A DNA stretch of 64,000 bases from Capitella teleta (GCA_000328365.1 KB297741.1:1261647-1325646); one strand, 5' to 3'. Shown: positions 1-13,335, counted from the first letter of the stretch. Translations and numbers: made by a program. The notes: generated from the letters alone by a model not told the origin.

Positions 1-3000
1 CTACTTTTTTTTGTTCGCTGGCGTGTCACTTCAACCCTGGGGTTTATTGTCCCATTTCGAGGTCACAGCCTCGTTATTGCTTCAAAATGCAAATTTTTGT
101 TTCATAGACCAGGAAGGAGAAACCGAATTTTTAATCAGGGGAAATTGCGTGTATTGTTTAATAAAAATGATGACATCACATCAACGGATTCAGAATAATG
201 TGCGATGTAGCGGTGTTACAGGGGTGCGGGTGTATTCATGATGAATAATCCATTGAAGATGCTACTACAGGACATGCATCTAGGAAAATAACTAAATAGC
301 GTAAAACAAATTTGCGTCTAGAGAACAAACATCTCAATAGAATTACGACCAGATTACCGCATGCACACACAGTGGGGAATTCCATGGAATTGTGATTATA
401 CGAATGTAGGCCATTATCATTGGAATATCGATCATCTAAACTGGTATTATAATGTATACGTGCATACATGCACGTACCTCTATAAGTGGAAAGTTAGCAA
501 AACTCAATCACAGATATCAAACGGAAACATAGGCCGGGTATAATACGTAAATAAATTAACTGTGAACAGTTTAACTTATATTAAAACAAGCTCGTCTAAC
601 ACCTTGAACCTAATTGGAGAATCATGTGCCAACCACAAATAATTTGCAGAGTAGTAGATATAATTAAAGATCAAGGATAAATAGGTGAAAACGAATTGTA
701 TAAGTTTACTGCAAACTGAACAACTTTATGCAAACCACTGCGAAATAAATATCATGCATTGTGGTGGTCAGTCTGGCCGCATCCGATGATCTGAACTTAG
801 CAGTAATATATATATTATTATTACATGTAGGCCTACGAGCCTGCTATTTATTAGCAATAGCACTTTTACGCTGAGTCGATGTTGAACCCATCTCGATTGC
901 TCAAGGAGATCCGGAAATATGAACAGGAAACGGAATAGCTGCAGAATTAAAATAAAAAGCAGAGCGTGAACATGGCCACAGCGTACAAAGCGAATCCTTC
1001 ACAGAGGTTCCACAACATACACGTGTTTGCACAGTTGTGTATAATTAGAAGGTGGATATTAAGTTTCTTTTTGTTTTTATGCATTTGTTCTTCCCCTTTG
1101 GAAGGGGTAGCTAGGGACGCCCTGAGGTGGGTATGCCCCCACGAATCAGATTATCCTGGCGCCGCTTATTCATGATGTACACATATATAGATAGAGGGCA
1201 TGCGTCAGTGCGAGTAAATACCAAATGAATTATTTAATCGGTATATCGATGATTTGTGGGATGAGTTTCGGTAGAAAATAAAACATTAAACTTTGACATG
1301 ACGACGAGGCACTCTGTTGCATTAATAGGCAAACAGCGCAATTCGTTTTCGGCATTACGTTTGCATGACGTCTGACTCCAATCTACACGATACGTGTCAT
1401 TGTGTACAAACATTGTGTACAAATATTGTGTTGTCGTCCGTTGCCATGGGCATTGCTGTCTAAATATTGTGACAGTTTTCTTTGTTTTCATTTCTGCAGG
1501 TATAAAAATGTGTATCTGGTAAGTACTTCAATTAAACTACAATCGGCATTGCTTTGGGGCGCATCCCATGCGAGACAATGGCATCGTGTCAGGGGCCTGC
1601 AAATTGCATCTGTTGAAGGAAGAGGAAGAGTTTTTAAATAAATCGTATGAATCCCCACAATTAGATTGTTACTTAATGAAGGTCTACAATCCCCATACAT
1701 ACTCCAAACAATGTGATCGAGATTAGTACGTGTCAACATAGACGCCATCAGATGCATGTTCACCATGCAATACCAGCCAGTCATGCAGATAAAGTAAATC
1801 GGAACGATTTTAGTCCAGGTTACACTGTATGTATTACTCTACATATTGAGTACTCATAAACCGGCCTAATAAAAAAAAATTAAAACTATCAGGATTTTTG
1901 TCCAATGTGGCAAAGACTCATTGATCTTGGACGAGGATAACTGCAGACTTTATCGGATCCAAGACCTTCAGTTATATCATTTAAAACTGAATGTAAATAA
2001 ATAAATCTGGCCCGGGGAGTTTAATTTAGCAGTAAACACGGAATGCATACATGCACACAACGAAGATCAAAGTCATTAAACTGGTCGCTATTAGTGTAGA
2101 ATAAATGAATTATTATGATCATACGATGCATGCAAATGTCCCGTGGTAATGCGATGCATTTCCATATAAATGCCCCTCATTAATTATACTGTGGATGAGT
2201 TACACGGAGTAATATCGAGTTGGGTCATTTGAAACGTTTGTAAATATGTTAATTTATTCCTCAACTGCGGGGCTTATGACGTCAATGACATAACATTTGT
2301 CGCACTTTGAGCTGTGTACATGTATATGTTTTTAGAAGTCACACGAGACCAGACCTTACACCTTAATTAATTAATTAGTATGGGCTTCCTAATAATCGGA
2401 TAATGCGCGTTATTTGATAAGCACATCGTAGTGTTTTCATAAAATTTAGAGCGATATGTTCCCTTGATTAAAAATAATAAAAACAATAATTAAATTAAAT
2501 TAACGTATAAATCTTTTCTGTCTACTGTCAAACATACTTACCTGACCTTAGTATGACATGATCGTGATCACATATAACACTTTATATACATGTATATATG
2601 CTCTAAATAATTGACTAATCTCTGTCACCTTCCTGATGATTACTCTAAAAATAAAAATAAAATAAACCGCATGAATCATGACGTTGATGAAAGTTATTAC
2701 TATGATTGAATAATCATGTCCAAGAGAGCCTTTGTAGTAAAGCTTTAATTATTGTTTAAAGTGACCAATCTATGGACAAATTTTAAACATGCGTGCATTA
2801 ATTAATCAATTGATATTCTAAAAAACATTGCGGACAAATTATAGTGTATATTGTATGCCTTATTGCACGTACCCATCAAACGATTTTCCACCATACATAT
2901 GTTATCACAATTACTGTTGCCAGTGACCTCACAAATTCTAGAAAATATATCAACATTGCCTGTTTCAATGTAGGGGAAATATTGTGTGTTAATTAATTAA

Positions 3001-3240
3001 AATGCTAATTTGCAGATGTTGTGAGAATTATTATTTTTTGGGTACCACTTCCAAAATTGATCGGTATGACCTGTACCAAATTTGGTGTTTTTTTCCGGAT
3101 TTGCACATGTTTGGCCCTTAGCCACCGCGCTAATAGGGGCGTTTGTCTCTATATCAATGCTTTAAATAGAACATAAATATATATATATATATTTTTATTT
3201 TTTTTTGTTGACAATAACCTTTGAACATCAAACAATGACA
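1..3240. other. No assignable gene
   Basis: AT-rich intergenic DNA. Short ORFs are present on both strands but none matches a family I recognise, and no exon chain with matching splice phases could be built. A small ORF at 972-1175 starts in a reasonable context and has a hydrophobic stretch, but has no other support. Confidence 0.6.
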
Positions 3241-3244
3241 CCGA

Positions 3245-3434
3245 CATGGTGGTCCGCGGATTATTAAAGGAAACTTTAATTGGGTCGCCAAAAATTCAAG
3301 TGGGTGTCGGAAATTAATGGAATCGGTTTTAATTAGTCCAATTAGCATTGTAACAAATCCGTCCCGAGCATGGAGTCGAATTATTAAGTGAGTCGGATTA
3401 GTAAAACTCAGATTAATGAGGGTCGATTGTACAG
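3245..3434 (-). mobile_element. Possible pogo/Tigger-like MITE end
   Basis: Read on the minus strand from 3434, the sequence begins TACAATCGACCCTCATTAAT and then repeats TAATCCG / TAATTCG words. That resembles the inverted-repeat ends of the better-defined elements at 36.1, 48.9 and 60.2 kb. No second end or clean TA duplication was found, so this is probably a remnant. A 105-residue ORF crossing it is considered incidental. Confidence 0.3.
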
Positions 3435-3739
3435 ACTTGACATTTAATATGGAATATTTTTTTTTTTTCATGTGAGAAACTTCTTTGTTTAAATGACTAT
3501 ATCTCCATCATCTCCGGGGCGATTTTAATGTCGTTTAAGTTTTTCAATAGCCCATTAATATGCATAGTAAGTTATATGCAAATTTGGTGGTAATATCCAT
3601 GTATGCAATAGCCATGTATGATCGAAAAGTATCAGCGCACTCCAAAATGACAAGATTTCTGGCTGTATAATTCAGCTCAGATTGTCGGACATTTCACTAA
3701 ATATCTCCGGATCGAATCGAGCGATTACCCTTTATTTTG

Positions 3740-4550
3740 AATCACATCTTTGAAAAGCCTTATTCGACAACTTGAACGATTCGATGCAGCCAATTGGTCT
3801 GAGGTTGTAGCACTGCTGAGATATGGGTTCAAAGAGAAAAACATTGCGTGACAATGGGTATCACAAAGGGAACGGCCAGCAAGATTCTTGAATGGTATCA
3901 CCAGACTGGAAGACCAACACAGAGACCTCGACCAGGTCACCCATAAAAGACTTCAGACAGAAACGATCGCTTCCTGGTCCATATTTTCGAGTACAACAGG
4001 ACAACAACAAGGAGCACCCTTCGAGCTCGGTGGCAGAAAACCAGGGAAATCCGAGTTTCCCAGACACTGGTGAACGCCACGCTGATCCAGGCTGGCCTGC
4101 AAGCCAGGAGACTAGTTTGAAAGCTTTCCGTAATCATGCAAAATCTCCAATCCTTTTTCTGGAGGGCACCCTGAGCTAAGAGAGCTACAGGAGTATCCTG
4201 GAAGAAAAAAATGCTTCCATTTGCTTGGGAGACCTTTTGTGAGAATTTTTTGCTTCAAGATGACAACGCTCCACGCCACCAAGCCAAGAACATCCAGAAA
4301 TTCCTCGATTTTGAAGATGTGAATCGTCTCCCTGGCCAGCTTGCAGTCCAGATATGAATCCCTTCGATACTTCGTGGGCGAAGCTTTCCACGCGATCGAT
4401 CAACGGGGAAATCCAGCCAACAAACCTGGATGAGTTGCGTCAATATCCGAAGGAAGAGTGGGATGCTATCTCTGTGGAATCTGTTCATTCCATTATTGAT
4501 GGGATGCCTTGAAGAATTCCGGCTCTGTACAACTTCAGTGGTGGTCAAAA
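3740..4550 (+). mobile_element. Decayed Tc1-like transposase
   Basis: Tc1/mariner transposases are DDE enzymes that cut and paste between inverted repeats at TA sites. The 5' part (about 3770-4110) reads as the paired-like helix-turn-helix DNA-binding half: VVALLRYGFKEKNIA, then in the next frame MGITKGTASKILEWYHQTGR and PTQRPRPGHP, then LVNATLIQAGLQARR. The 3' part (about 4255-4510) reads QDDNAPRHQAKNIQKFL, the region around the second catalytic Asp, followed in another frame by NPFDTSWAKL, which corresponds to the usual NPIEHLWDEL block. The middle third is missing or scrambled, and frames change at least three times with in-frame stops. The canonical glutamate appears as Asp. Not functional. 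Terminal repeats could not be placed. Confidence 0.75.
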
Positions 4551-4599
4551 CTGTTTGTAAACATGCTAAAGGTATGGATTATGCAATTTTGAATAAACT

Positions 4600-6255
<1,656 letters not shown>

Positions 6256-6261
6256 TCTGTA

Positions 6262-6407
6262 GTCTTGTTCCAAGACTCCTATTGCTATAAGGATCCCCAC
6301 AGATTATGGCTACAGAATGCAGCTACGCATTCTCATGATTCTGTAGCCATGATAATAATCTGGGGATGATGATCAAATTATCAAAATAAAGTCTTGGAAC
6401 GAGACTA
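6262..6407. mobile_element. Foldback (hairpin) MITE
   Basis: The left end begins AGTCTTGTTCCAAGACT. The right end is the imperfect complement (AGTCTTGGAACGAGACT on the plus strand). Internal arms also pair: ATTATGGCTACAGAATG on the left against CATTC..GATTCTGTAGCCAT on the right. The whole 146-bp unit can fold on itself, as short foldback elements do. The first 17 bases are themselves a palindrome. No target-site duplication is obvious. Confidence 0.55.
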
Positions 6408-7056
6408 ATTTATAGCTAGAGTAGTTATAGTAGTTAGAGTAGTAGTAGTTAGTTAAATTTATTTTTTTTTAGATTTAAGATAGGCGGTACGTGTACGTGG
6501 TTAAAAAATATGATAAGAAAAACACAATGTACGCGGTATTATGCGTTGATTAATCTCCATCATTGAGAAAATCCAGTCAAGATCTAGAAATGAATGAACT
6601 ACATGACGTTCCTAAAATAATTTTGGAAGTAGCTTGGCATCAGCATTTAATTAACTTTCTCTTCATCATCCAGTTCAAACACAGACAACATTTGTGTGCA
6701 ACGATGCTTTGATTTGTAATTGTTGAACTAACAAGAACACAGACACTGTGATGATGTGATAGAAAATTTAATGTGCGTAACTTCTCATTCAAGAAAACAA
6801 AATCTGATATTTGTGAACTTTCCTCAAAGAAACGGCTTTTTCAAACGTTACCTCAAAATAGTTAGTATGGGAATTCGGATCTCTTTTTATCACAGAACAT
6901 ATGTTTTTCACGACATAAATTGTTTTTATTATACCACTGTACGTATAGTAATTAATACATAAATGTATGGGTCACATTTGTTGAGAGACTGATCACTTCA
7001 AACAATCAAGATTTATCTAATTTTCTAAATATAAAGATGGACAATTGGACATAAAT
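6408..7056. other. No assignable gene
   Basis: AT-rich DNA. A 68-residue ORF at 6756-6962 has no recognisable motif and is not supported as a gene. Confidence 0.55.
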
Positions 7057-7128
7057 TGGAGTTTAGCTCAGTGGCAGAGTGTTGGACTTTCAATCTAAGG
7101 GTAAGGGGTTTGATTCCCCTGGGTGACT
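7057..7128 (+). tRNA. tRNA-like fragment (UUC anticodon), likely pseudogene or SINE head
   Basis: The A box TAGCTCAGTGG and B box GGTTTGATTCC are spaced as in a tRNA. The T arm (AGGGG / CCCCT) pairs perfectly. The anticodon arm TTGGA / TCTAA pairs around a 7-nt loop CTTTCAA, giving anticodon TTC (Glu). The acceptor stem fails: the seven bases before position 8 do not pair with the seven after the T arm. It is therefore a tRNA pseudogene or the head of a short SINE rather than a working tRNA gene. Confidence 0.5.
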
Positions 7129-8085
7129 ACCGGTAGTCGGTACGTAGTACGTAATATGCTGTAGTATGTCAACTAGGGATCACCTCAACCAGAGAATGTT
7201 GAACGCTGTTGTTCGTCAATCAGCTGAAAATGAATAATTATAATTAGTCAAGTGTGTAACATTCAATAATTACTCACAATGCCATTATGTGAAGTAATAG
7301 AGAAATGAATTGGAGGTCTTTCTTTCTCAAATCGAGTAACTCTCGTTCTCGAATCAACCTCTAGTGAGATCGTCTCATATCCGAGAATAACGTACGAATA
7401 GCGCTGGAAACCATTCGTGCTGTAACATACGAATAACCACAGACCAAAGATATCCCTCTAATTATTTTAGCTTCGCTGCTCAAATAATGCTATAATATAA
7501 ATATGACTCAACTACGCTGCCTCGTAACACACTTAATTTCTAACTCATAATCACGCACTAATAATCACGCACATTTAACTCACTTGTTGAATGTTTATCA
7601 TTTCTTTTGTAATGGAATTCATATATCATTGCATGGTTGATATGGATAAGGAGTGAATTTATTCTACAGCAGATTGGTTGTTGGTTGGTCTCTTTCTTGC
7701 TCTTCTGATAGTTAATAATTATACAAACTGTTTACTATATGGCTTGGATTTCGGTCACTTTAATCACAAAAGAAGAAATTTTAGTCACACAGTTAGTTGG
7801 ACAAACACATAAAATGTGAATTTGCTGCATAAAAAGGCTGGCTTTTTGTCTGCAGGCACCCATAAGTATCCCTGCCAGCACAAGACGTGTAAAAGAAAAA
7901 CTTGATTTTACTAAACTAGTAAAGTGGCAATGAGTTTTATATGATACTGCGTAGATATAAGAGTGTTTTTTCGAACCATTAAGTCCCATTCTGATCTCCT
8001 TTATCTTCACTTTAAGGACTTTCAGATTAGATTAGACTGAATAACATCTTGATTGATCACTGGAATATCTCTAATTCGTTTGCAG
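7129..8085. other. Upstream region of the KYAT gene
   Basis: No coding exon was identified. The first coding exon downstream is preceded by a TTTGCAG acceptor ending at 8085, so a non-coding 5' exon and the promoter may lie somewhere here. I could not locate them. Confidence 0.45.
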
Positions 8086-8089
8086 GGTC

Positions 8090-10213
8090 ATGTTGAGGCG
8101 TTGCCTGAACAGAGCCACTGGTGCCTCTAAGACCTTCTCGTCTCTTTCCTGCATTCAGGGAGCTCCAGTTTGCTGCACTCAATTCTCCACTTCACAGGTT
8201 TGAGTAAATTATTACGTCACCAGCATGTTCATTTTGTTTAATGTTCACAGTCCACTATGTTGAGTAACAAACACAAAATGGCCAAACGCCTTGAGGGCAC
8301 TGACAAGAATGTCTGGTGAGTGTAGATTTCTAAAAATCTTGCATTCAATTGATATCCATCTATAAGTAATCTTATATTTATTAAAAATAATATAGCTTAC
8401 TTCCAGGGTGGAATTCTCACAGATGACATTAGAGCACAAAGCTCTTAATCTTGGCCAGGTAACTCCACATGCAACTCCACGAAATCCCTTTTCATTTGCG
8501 TCCCTGCAGGGTTTCCCCGATTTCTTCCCTCCTGATCACGTTCGCAGAGCACTCGTGGAAACAGCAAACAGCACAAACCAAATGCTCTACCAATACACAC
8601 GCAGCTATGTATGTGCTGACCTTTGACCTTTGTTCAATCCTCTCCCTTGGAAATGTCTTTCAGGGTCATCCACGTTTGGTCAAAGCTCTTTCTGATACAT
8701 TCTCACCAATGTATGATCGCCAAATCAACCAGAACACAGAGGCTGTGGTGACGATCGGTGCTTATGGCGCCCTCTTTGGTGCGGTGCAAGGACTAGTGAA
8801 CCCGGAAGATGAAGTAAGTACGTGTGCTGTTAATCACGATCCCTGTGGCATCTGCATGAATTTTCCAGGTCATCATAATTGAACCATATTTTGACTGCTA
8901 TGAACCGATGGTCAAAGTTGCTGGTGGAACGCCAGTGTTCATCCCTCTCCGATCAGTGAGCTAAACGGTTAAATGTTCTGTGACAGTGTTAGTAATTTGT
9001 TATTTTCAGACAAAAAACAGCTCTCCTCTCTCTAGTGCTGACTGGAAGCTTGACCCAGTTGAGCTGGAATCAAAATTCAATGAGAAAACAAAAGCGATAT
9101 TCTTGAACAACCCCAACAACCCTGTTGGCAAGGTGAGTAACTGATTTTCATTTATATTTATTTAGATAGTATGGTAATTTTTACAGGTATACAGTATGGA
9201 AGAATTAAACATGGTCGCGGATCTATGCAAGAAATATGACGTCTTAGTTTTTGCTGATGAGGTCTACGAATGGTTGATCTACCATCCCAATCAACACATC
9301 AAAATTGGTCTGTGTGTAACTTATTGATTTCTCAATTATTACTGTCTCATTCATCAGCTACTCTTCCTGATATGTGGGAGAGAACTCTCACAATAGGGAG
9401 TGCCGGGAAGACATTTAGCGTGACGGGTTGGAAGTTAGGTTGGGCCCTCGGCCCAGAGAACCTCATTCACGCGTTGCAATGCGTCCATCAGAATTGCGCC
9501 TACACATGCCCAACCCCAACACAAGTACAGCAGCATGTTTAACACGCGTATTTTGCATCCTTCTCTGTGCAGGAAGCGGTGGCTAGGGCCTTTGAATATG
9601 AGCTGTCGCTGATGGGGAAGCCTGAGTGCTATTACAACTCTCTTCCTGCCCAACTCAATCCCAAACGGGACAGGACGGCAAAGTTTATATCGGAAGTTGG
9701 CATGGTGCCAATTATCCCAGAAGGCGGGTATTTCATGGTGGCTGATTTCTCGCAAATTGGTTGGTGGAGCGTCTGAATTGATGGATCTCAATCATGAGAT
9801 GGTTTTCTTATAGACGTTGATTTGGGAAGTGAGGATGATGAGTCCAAGGATTATCGGTTCGTCAAGTGGCTGATGAGAGAAAAGGTTACCTGAAAAGGGA
9901 GATTCATTCAAGTTGATTGAAATATTTATTTCGTGCCTGTAGAAGCTGGCTGGAATTCCTACAAGCGCTTTTTACAGCCAACAGAATAAACATCTCGCTG
10001 AAAATCTCATCCGATTCTGCTTCAGCAAGGTTTGTGCCTTTACAGCTAGCTTGGGATGTTATTCATGGATACCATCGAAAAAACCGTTCTAGCCTAGGAA
10101 TATTCCATAATTTTGCCAGCATTTGTGAAATTAAATTGAATCATTTTCAGGAGGATTCCACATTGGAGAAAGCTGAGGAAATCATCAAAAAATGGAAAGA
10201 ATCTCCTAATTAA
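8090..10213 (+). CDS. KYAT3: Kynurenine-oxoglutarate / cysteine-S-conjugate aminotransferase (13 coding exons)
   Basis: A fold-type I PLP aminotransferase that transaminates kynurenine to kynurenic acid and also acts on glutamine and cysteine conjugates. The reading frame joins across 13 exons: 8090-8197, 8251-8315, 8407-8458, 8510-8608, 8664-8813, 8869-8955, 9010-9132, 9187-9307, 9358-9524, 9573-9759, 9814-9884, 9943-10029 and 10151-10213. All junctions are GT/AG with matching phases, giving 459 residues, close to vertebrate KYAT3. Visible motifs are NNPNNPVGK (220-228), FADEVY with D252 and Y255, [12 protein letters not shown] with the Schiff-base lysine K286, and a carboxylate-binding R434 in RFCFSK. 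Exon 1 encodes only a basic, Ser/Thr-rich leader that looks like a mitochondrial presequence. Methionines at the start of exon 2 could serve a cytosolic form. KYAT3 fits slightly better than KYAT1, but the split may be vertebrate-specific. Confidence 0.93.
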
Positions 10214-10385
10214 ATTTCCTGATTGCAAATTTAATCGGTTTCATCAGTTAGTGTTACATGGGAAATAATGTTAGTTACATGGGAAATGAAGCCAAGTTAT
10301 TTTGTCAGAAAACTAGCATTTTGGTGCTTATATAGAGTCCATATTTGAAAGAAACTCGTCGATGACAAGAACCCAGAAGTCATAA

Positions 10386-10391
10386 ATAAAT
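10386..10391 (+). terminator. Poly(A) signal, KYAT gene
   Basis: AATAAA lies about 170 bp after the KYAT stop codon, the first canonical hexamer downstream. Assigned by position only. Confidence 0.5.
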
Positions 10392-10575
10392 GGCTTGAAC
10401 TGTTAGCGCGTGTCACTAGCAACAAAGAGAACCAGCACTAGGCCTCGATCCCCCGATATGTTCTGTGTCCCCCGATAAGTCACACGATGAAATGTTTAAA
10501 CTTAGTTAAATTAAGTACTGATTTCCGAATCTTTTCATTGCTTACCGAGTTTCCCCAAAATTTGTTTCTTGACAT

Positions 10576-11095
10576 TCACAAGAGTCCATAGAATTGATCT
10601 AAAAAGGTTGCGAAATGAACAGAGGTCCTCTTTAAGAAAGCTTCTCTCCTGTCATCCAAATCAACTTCATTCATCCAGCTGACAACGGCATCGAAGACGA
10701 TGTCCTCGGTCCTCGCATTCAGTTCATCATTCGAAATCAACTCAGCTAATTTCGTATCAGTCATAATCTTGAAATCCGTTCACCTCTTGGCAACTTCGAA
10801 GAAGTTTATGGAAAGGAATTTCTGAGCATCTAACGCAAGACTTCCCAAGATCACCGTCATAGCAAACCTGCTCAGCTCAATGCAATTGGAAACATCAAGG
10901 AGCTTTGGATGTTTTCTTCATTGACGTCAATTTCTCCAGAGTAGAAGAACTTCACCAGCATCCGGATGGTTCTTTCATCAGCAAAGCCCAGTGGAGAATC
11001 TCGTGATTTACGCTCATTTAATCCAGATTGGAACATTGATTCGAAGAAAGGGCTGACGCCACAAAAACAAGTTTGCGGCATGGGGTGGCTGACTC
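10576..11095 (-). pseudogene. BTB-BACK (kelch-like) relic
   Basis: KLHL proteins are cullin-3 adaptors with an N-terminal BTB, a BACK domain and kelch repeats. Read from 11095 downwards, the first piece carries the second half of a BTB domain (SPFFESMFQSGLNE, then MLVKFFYSGEIDVNEENIQ). The second piece carries BACK (KFLSINFFEVAKR, then LAELISNDELNARTEDIVF and VVSWMNE). The two pieces lie in different frames with an in-frame stop between them, the start of BTB is missing, and the ORF stops before any kelch repeat. No splice sites rescue it. It is most likely a truncated host pseudogene. An assembly error is possible but less likely, since both ends are also missing. Confidence 0.7.
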
Positions 11096-11099
11096 GCTG

Positions 11100-12700
11100 G
11101 TAGATTTAACGTGACGTCAGTCCTGATTTCGTTCTCTTGCATGTTATACAATGAGGTCATTTATGTTTGAATTTAGGATAGCACAGCGAGTCTGAAACGA
11201 TGATGCACATAATTATACACAGTGTGCCAAAAGTAGTCTGATCCAGTCATGTTATAAAAAAAAAAAAAGGGCTAAAATTTTCCAATAATTCTCCAAAATG
11301 GTATGTATTAATCATGTATTTTCTGCACCGGTTAACGTAAATATATCACATGAAAAGTAAAATTTGAATGAGTGAGGAGCGTGTTTGAATGCGAATGGTG
11401 TGTGATCCTGGAAAGAACTGAATCTGATGAATCCCTGAATGTGCCAAGCTTATGAAGCGCTCTTTGCTTTGCTTTGAATTGATTTTAGAATGTGGACATC
11501 AGTACTGCAGTCAAAATAACAGCACTTTCTAACAGAAGAAAAGTGCTAGAGCAATAAATTACTAACATGATATGTTATATTAGCCATACCAAATATTTAT
11601 TTCTCCTATCTTTGCATGGTTTTTAAAATGCGACCTGTTTTGTAACCCTTTCTCGGAGAAGCACAGTGCCATTGAAAAGCATTGAAATCTTTAACATTGA
11701 GTATTAGATAAGAGTACTTTTGGCCCATTCTGTACATACAGCCTAATACATGTGCATGTAATATACGAATCATTCATGCAGCATCAACCACGTAAGCCAG
11801 TCTAGAGCTCCCAATAATTTTTTTTTTTTTGGACCCGTGTCGATCGATCCAAGTGCTGACGTCAAATAGTGCGGGGAAACGACAACGATAATGCATAATT
11901 CAGCATATGCCTGTGACAGGTAGACCTACTTGTTAGAAGGTGACTAGCCACTATAGCTTGCCCTTTGAACTTTCATAATATGCAAATATGATGTATACGA
12001 GGTATATAAACTTTGTATAGTCACAAAATAAAGTGCGTAGTCACAAAGTAAAGGCCAAGACAGTGTGTTGACTACTGAATGTATTCAACTCATTGCACAT
12101 AATATGTGCAATGAATATGCTTATGTACATACAAGTAGCTGGCGCCTATATTTTGCTAAAGCGCGGAGCCCATCTTAAGGATTGCCAATAAATTACTTAA
12201 TAGAATCTCGAAATCACGCGGACGCCCATCCAGTGTACAACGTGCATGAACTGCTTTTAGTAGCATGCGGCTACAGCAGCGCAAAATAATTAACGGTTGT
12301 CACAATAGAAATTTAAGGGGACTTCGTCATACGAACAGCTCAACGAAAACTCGACATGCCGGTGCTTTATGGTAAAAATAGCCTATAATACAATGTAATC
12401 CCTTTAAATTCCAAGCTACTGCGATTGGGCGCCTTAACATTGCACAGTCATTCTTGTACTTCTATGGTGGTCACACATAAATGCCGAGCAAACGTAATTA
12501 TGTTTACATGTACGAGTATACATGTGTATAAAATGTTCGGAGTCCTGTGAATGTTTACATGTTAATTTAGTATGTCTAATTAAGATAACGCAGCAAGTGG
12601 AATGCAACTTGCGTATCTGTTGAGTGCTAGTGAAAATCCATTTTGATATTTGTCAAACTTGGTTGCCAAGGTAGCCAATTTTGCGTGGCATCATATTAAA
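11100..12700. other. No assignable gene
   Basis: Intergenic DNA upstream of the small secreted protein. A-tracts and T-tracts occur at 11257-11268 and about 11817. No coding or RNA feature was recognised. Confidence 0.55.
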
Positions 12701-13078
12701 ATGGCAGCGTTCTCTTGCAAGTTGATTTTGATCGTTTTGACGCTTGTGAATCTCTCTGAATCAACGTTCGACATCAACGAAGCTGAGCTTGTGAAGGTCG
12801 CACAGCATCTGAAAGCAGGCGAGTGCAGGAAGCTGTACGCAACTCTGCACTATCGACGAATGAATTTGGATGGATTCAGCGGGATGGAAGTTCCGGAGCT
12901 GGACTGTCTGAGCTTGCTCACCAAATGGAATGAGAAGGAGAGCGAAAATAAGTCGTTCCAGTTGCTAGCTCTTCGCTTGACCCAGTTGGGCCACAAAGAC
13001 ATTGCCGACACTCTTTCGTCGGATATATTTGAACAAGAGTCACAAGAAATGAGAGAGGCTTTTAAGAAATTTGAGTGA
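12701..13078 (+). CDS. Small secreted death-fold-like protein
   Basis: 125 residues in one exon. I chose the ATG at 12701 because it places a classic signal peptide first (hydrophobic core KLILIVLTLVNLS, likely cleaved around residue 22-24). The mature part is about 100 residues, helical and acidic, with motifs VAQHLKAGECRKLYATLH, VPELDCLSLLTKWNE and LALRLTQLGHKDIADTLS. The last block resembles the final helices of a death domain (L-x-x-G-R-x-D-L-A-D pattern). From memory, short invertebrate proteins with this signal-plus-death-fold layout exist and are mostly uncharacterised. Two cysteines in the mature part could form one disulphide. The stop codon lies inside a SINE target-site duplication. 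It converges on the fucosyltransferase gene. Function unknown. Confidence 0.7.
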   Translation: MAAFSCKLILIVLTLVNLSESTFDINEAELVKVAQHLKAGECRKLYATLHYRRMNLDGFSGMEVPELDCLSLLTKWNEKESENKSFQLLALRLTQLGHKDIADTLSSDIFEQESQEMREAFKKFE

Positions 13079-13079
13079 C

Positions 13080-13105
13080 ATGAGGCATGATGGGGTTTTA
13101 CACCC
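13080..13105 (-). mobile_element. 26-bp 5'-truncated SINE stub
   Basis: This short insert (core ATGGGGTTTTAC) matches the tail of the SINE found at 57.9, 54.5 and 43.2 kb. It is flanked by perfect 14-bp copies of GAAATTTGAGTGAC at 13066-13079 and 13106-13119, the hallmark of target-primed insertion. The left copy contains the TGA stop of the secreted death-fold protein. Confidence 0.7.
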
Positions 13106-13174
13106 GAAATTTGAGTGACCTGCATGATGGACGATGCATGTGATTGTGAACCCATTCTTCATATTCATTCTCGG

Positions 13175-13200
13175 ATTATTATTAAAATATTTATTATTAT
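13175..13200. terminator. Opposed poly(A) signals of the two convergent genes
   Basis: ATTAAA around 13181 serves the plus-strand small secreted gene. TTTATT at 13190-13195 is AATAAA on the minus strand for the fucosyltransferase. The region is AT-rich, so a chance occurrence is possible. Confidence 0.4.
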
Positions 13201-13335
13201 TATCATTATTATACTTATTGTGCAACACATGTCGAGTTAAAGATCGATCAGTATATCCATTGAATGTCTGCTATATTTGCCAAAGCGGCCGGTATGAATT
13301 AAGCAAGAACAAAACCTAATCGAGAGGTTTCGTGT

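Noticed and set aside
966-1175. 68-residue ORF with a hydrophobic segment, possible secreted peptide or first exon
   Set aside because: No family resemblance, no downstream exon of matching phase, and cysteine pattern too sparse to suggest a peptide precursor.
7735-8010. 91-residue minus-strand ORF upstream of KYAT
   Set aside because: No motif, unusual composition for a gene, and it lies in the probable promoter or 5' intron of KYAT.
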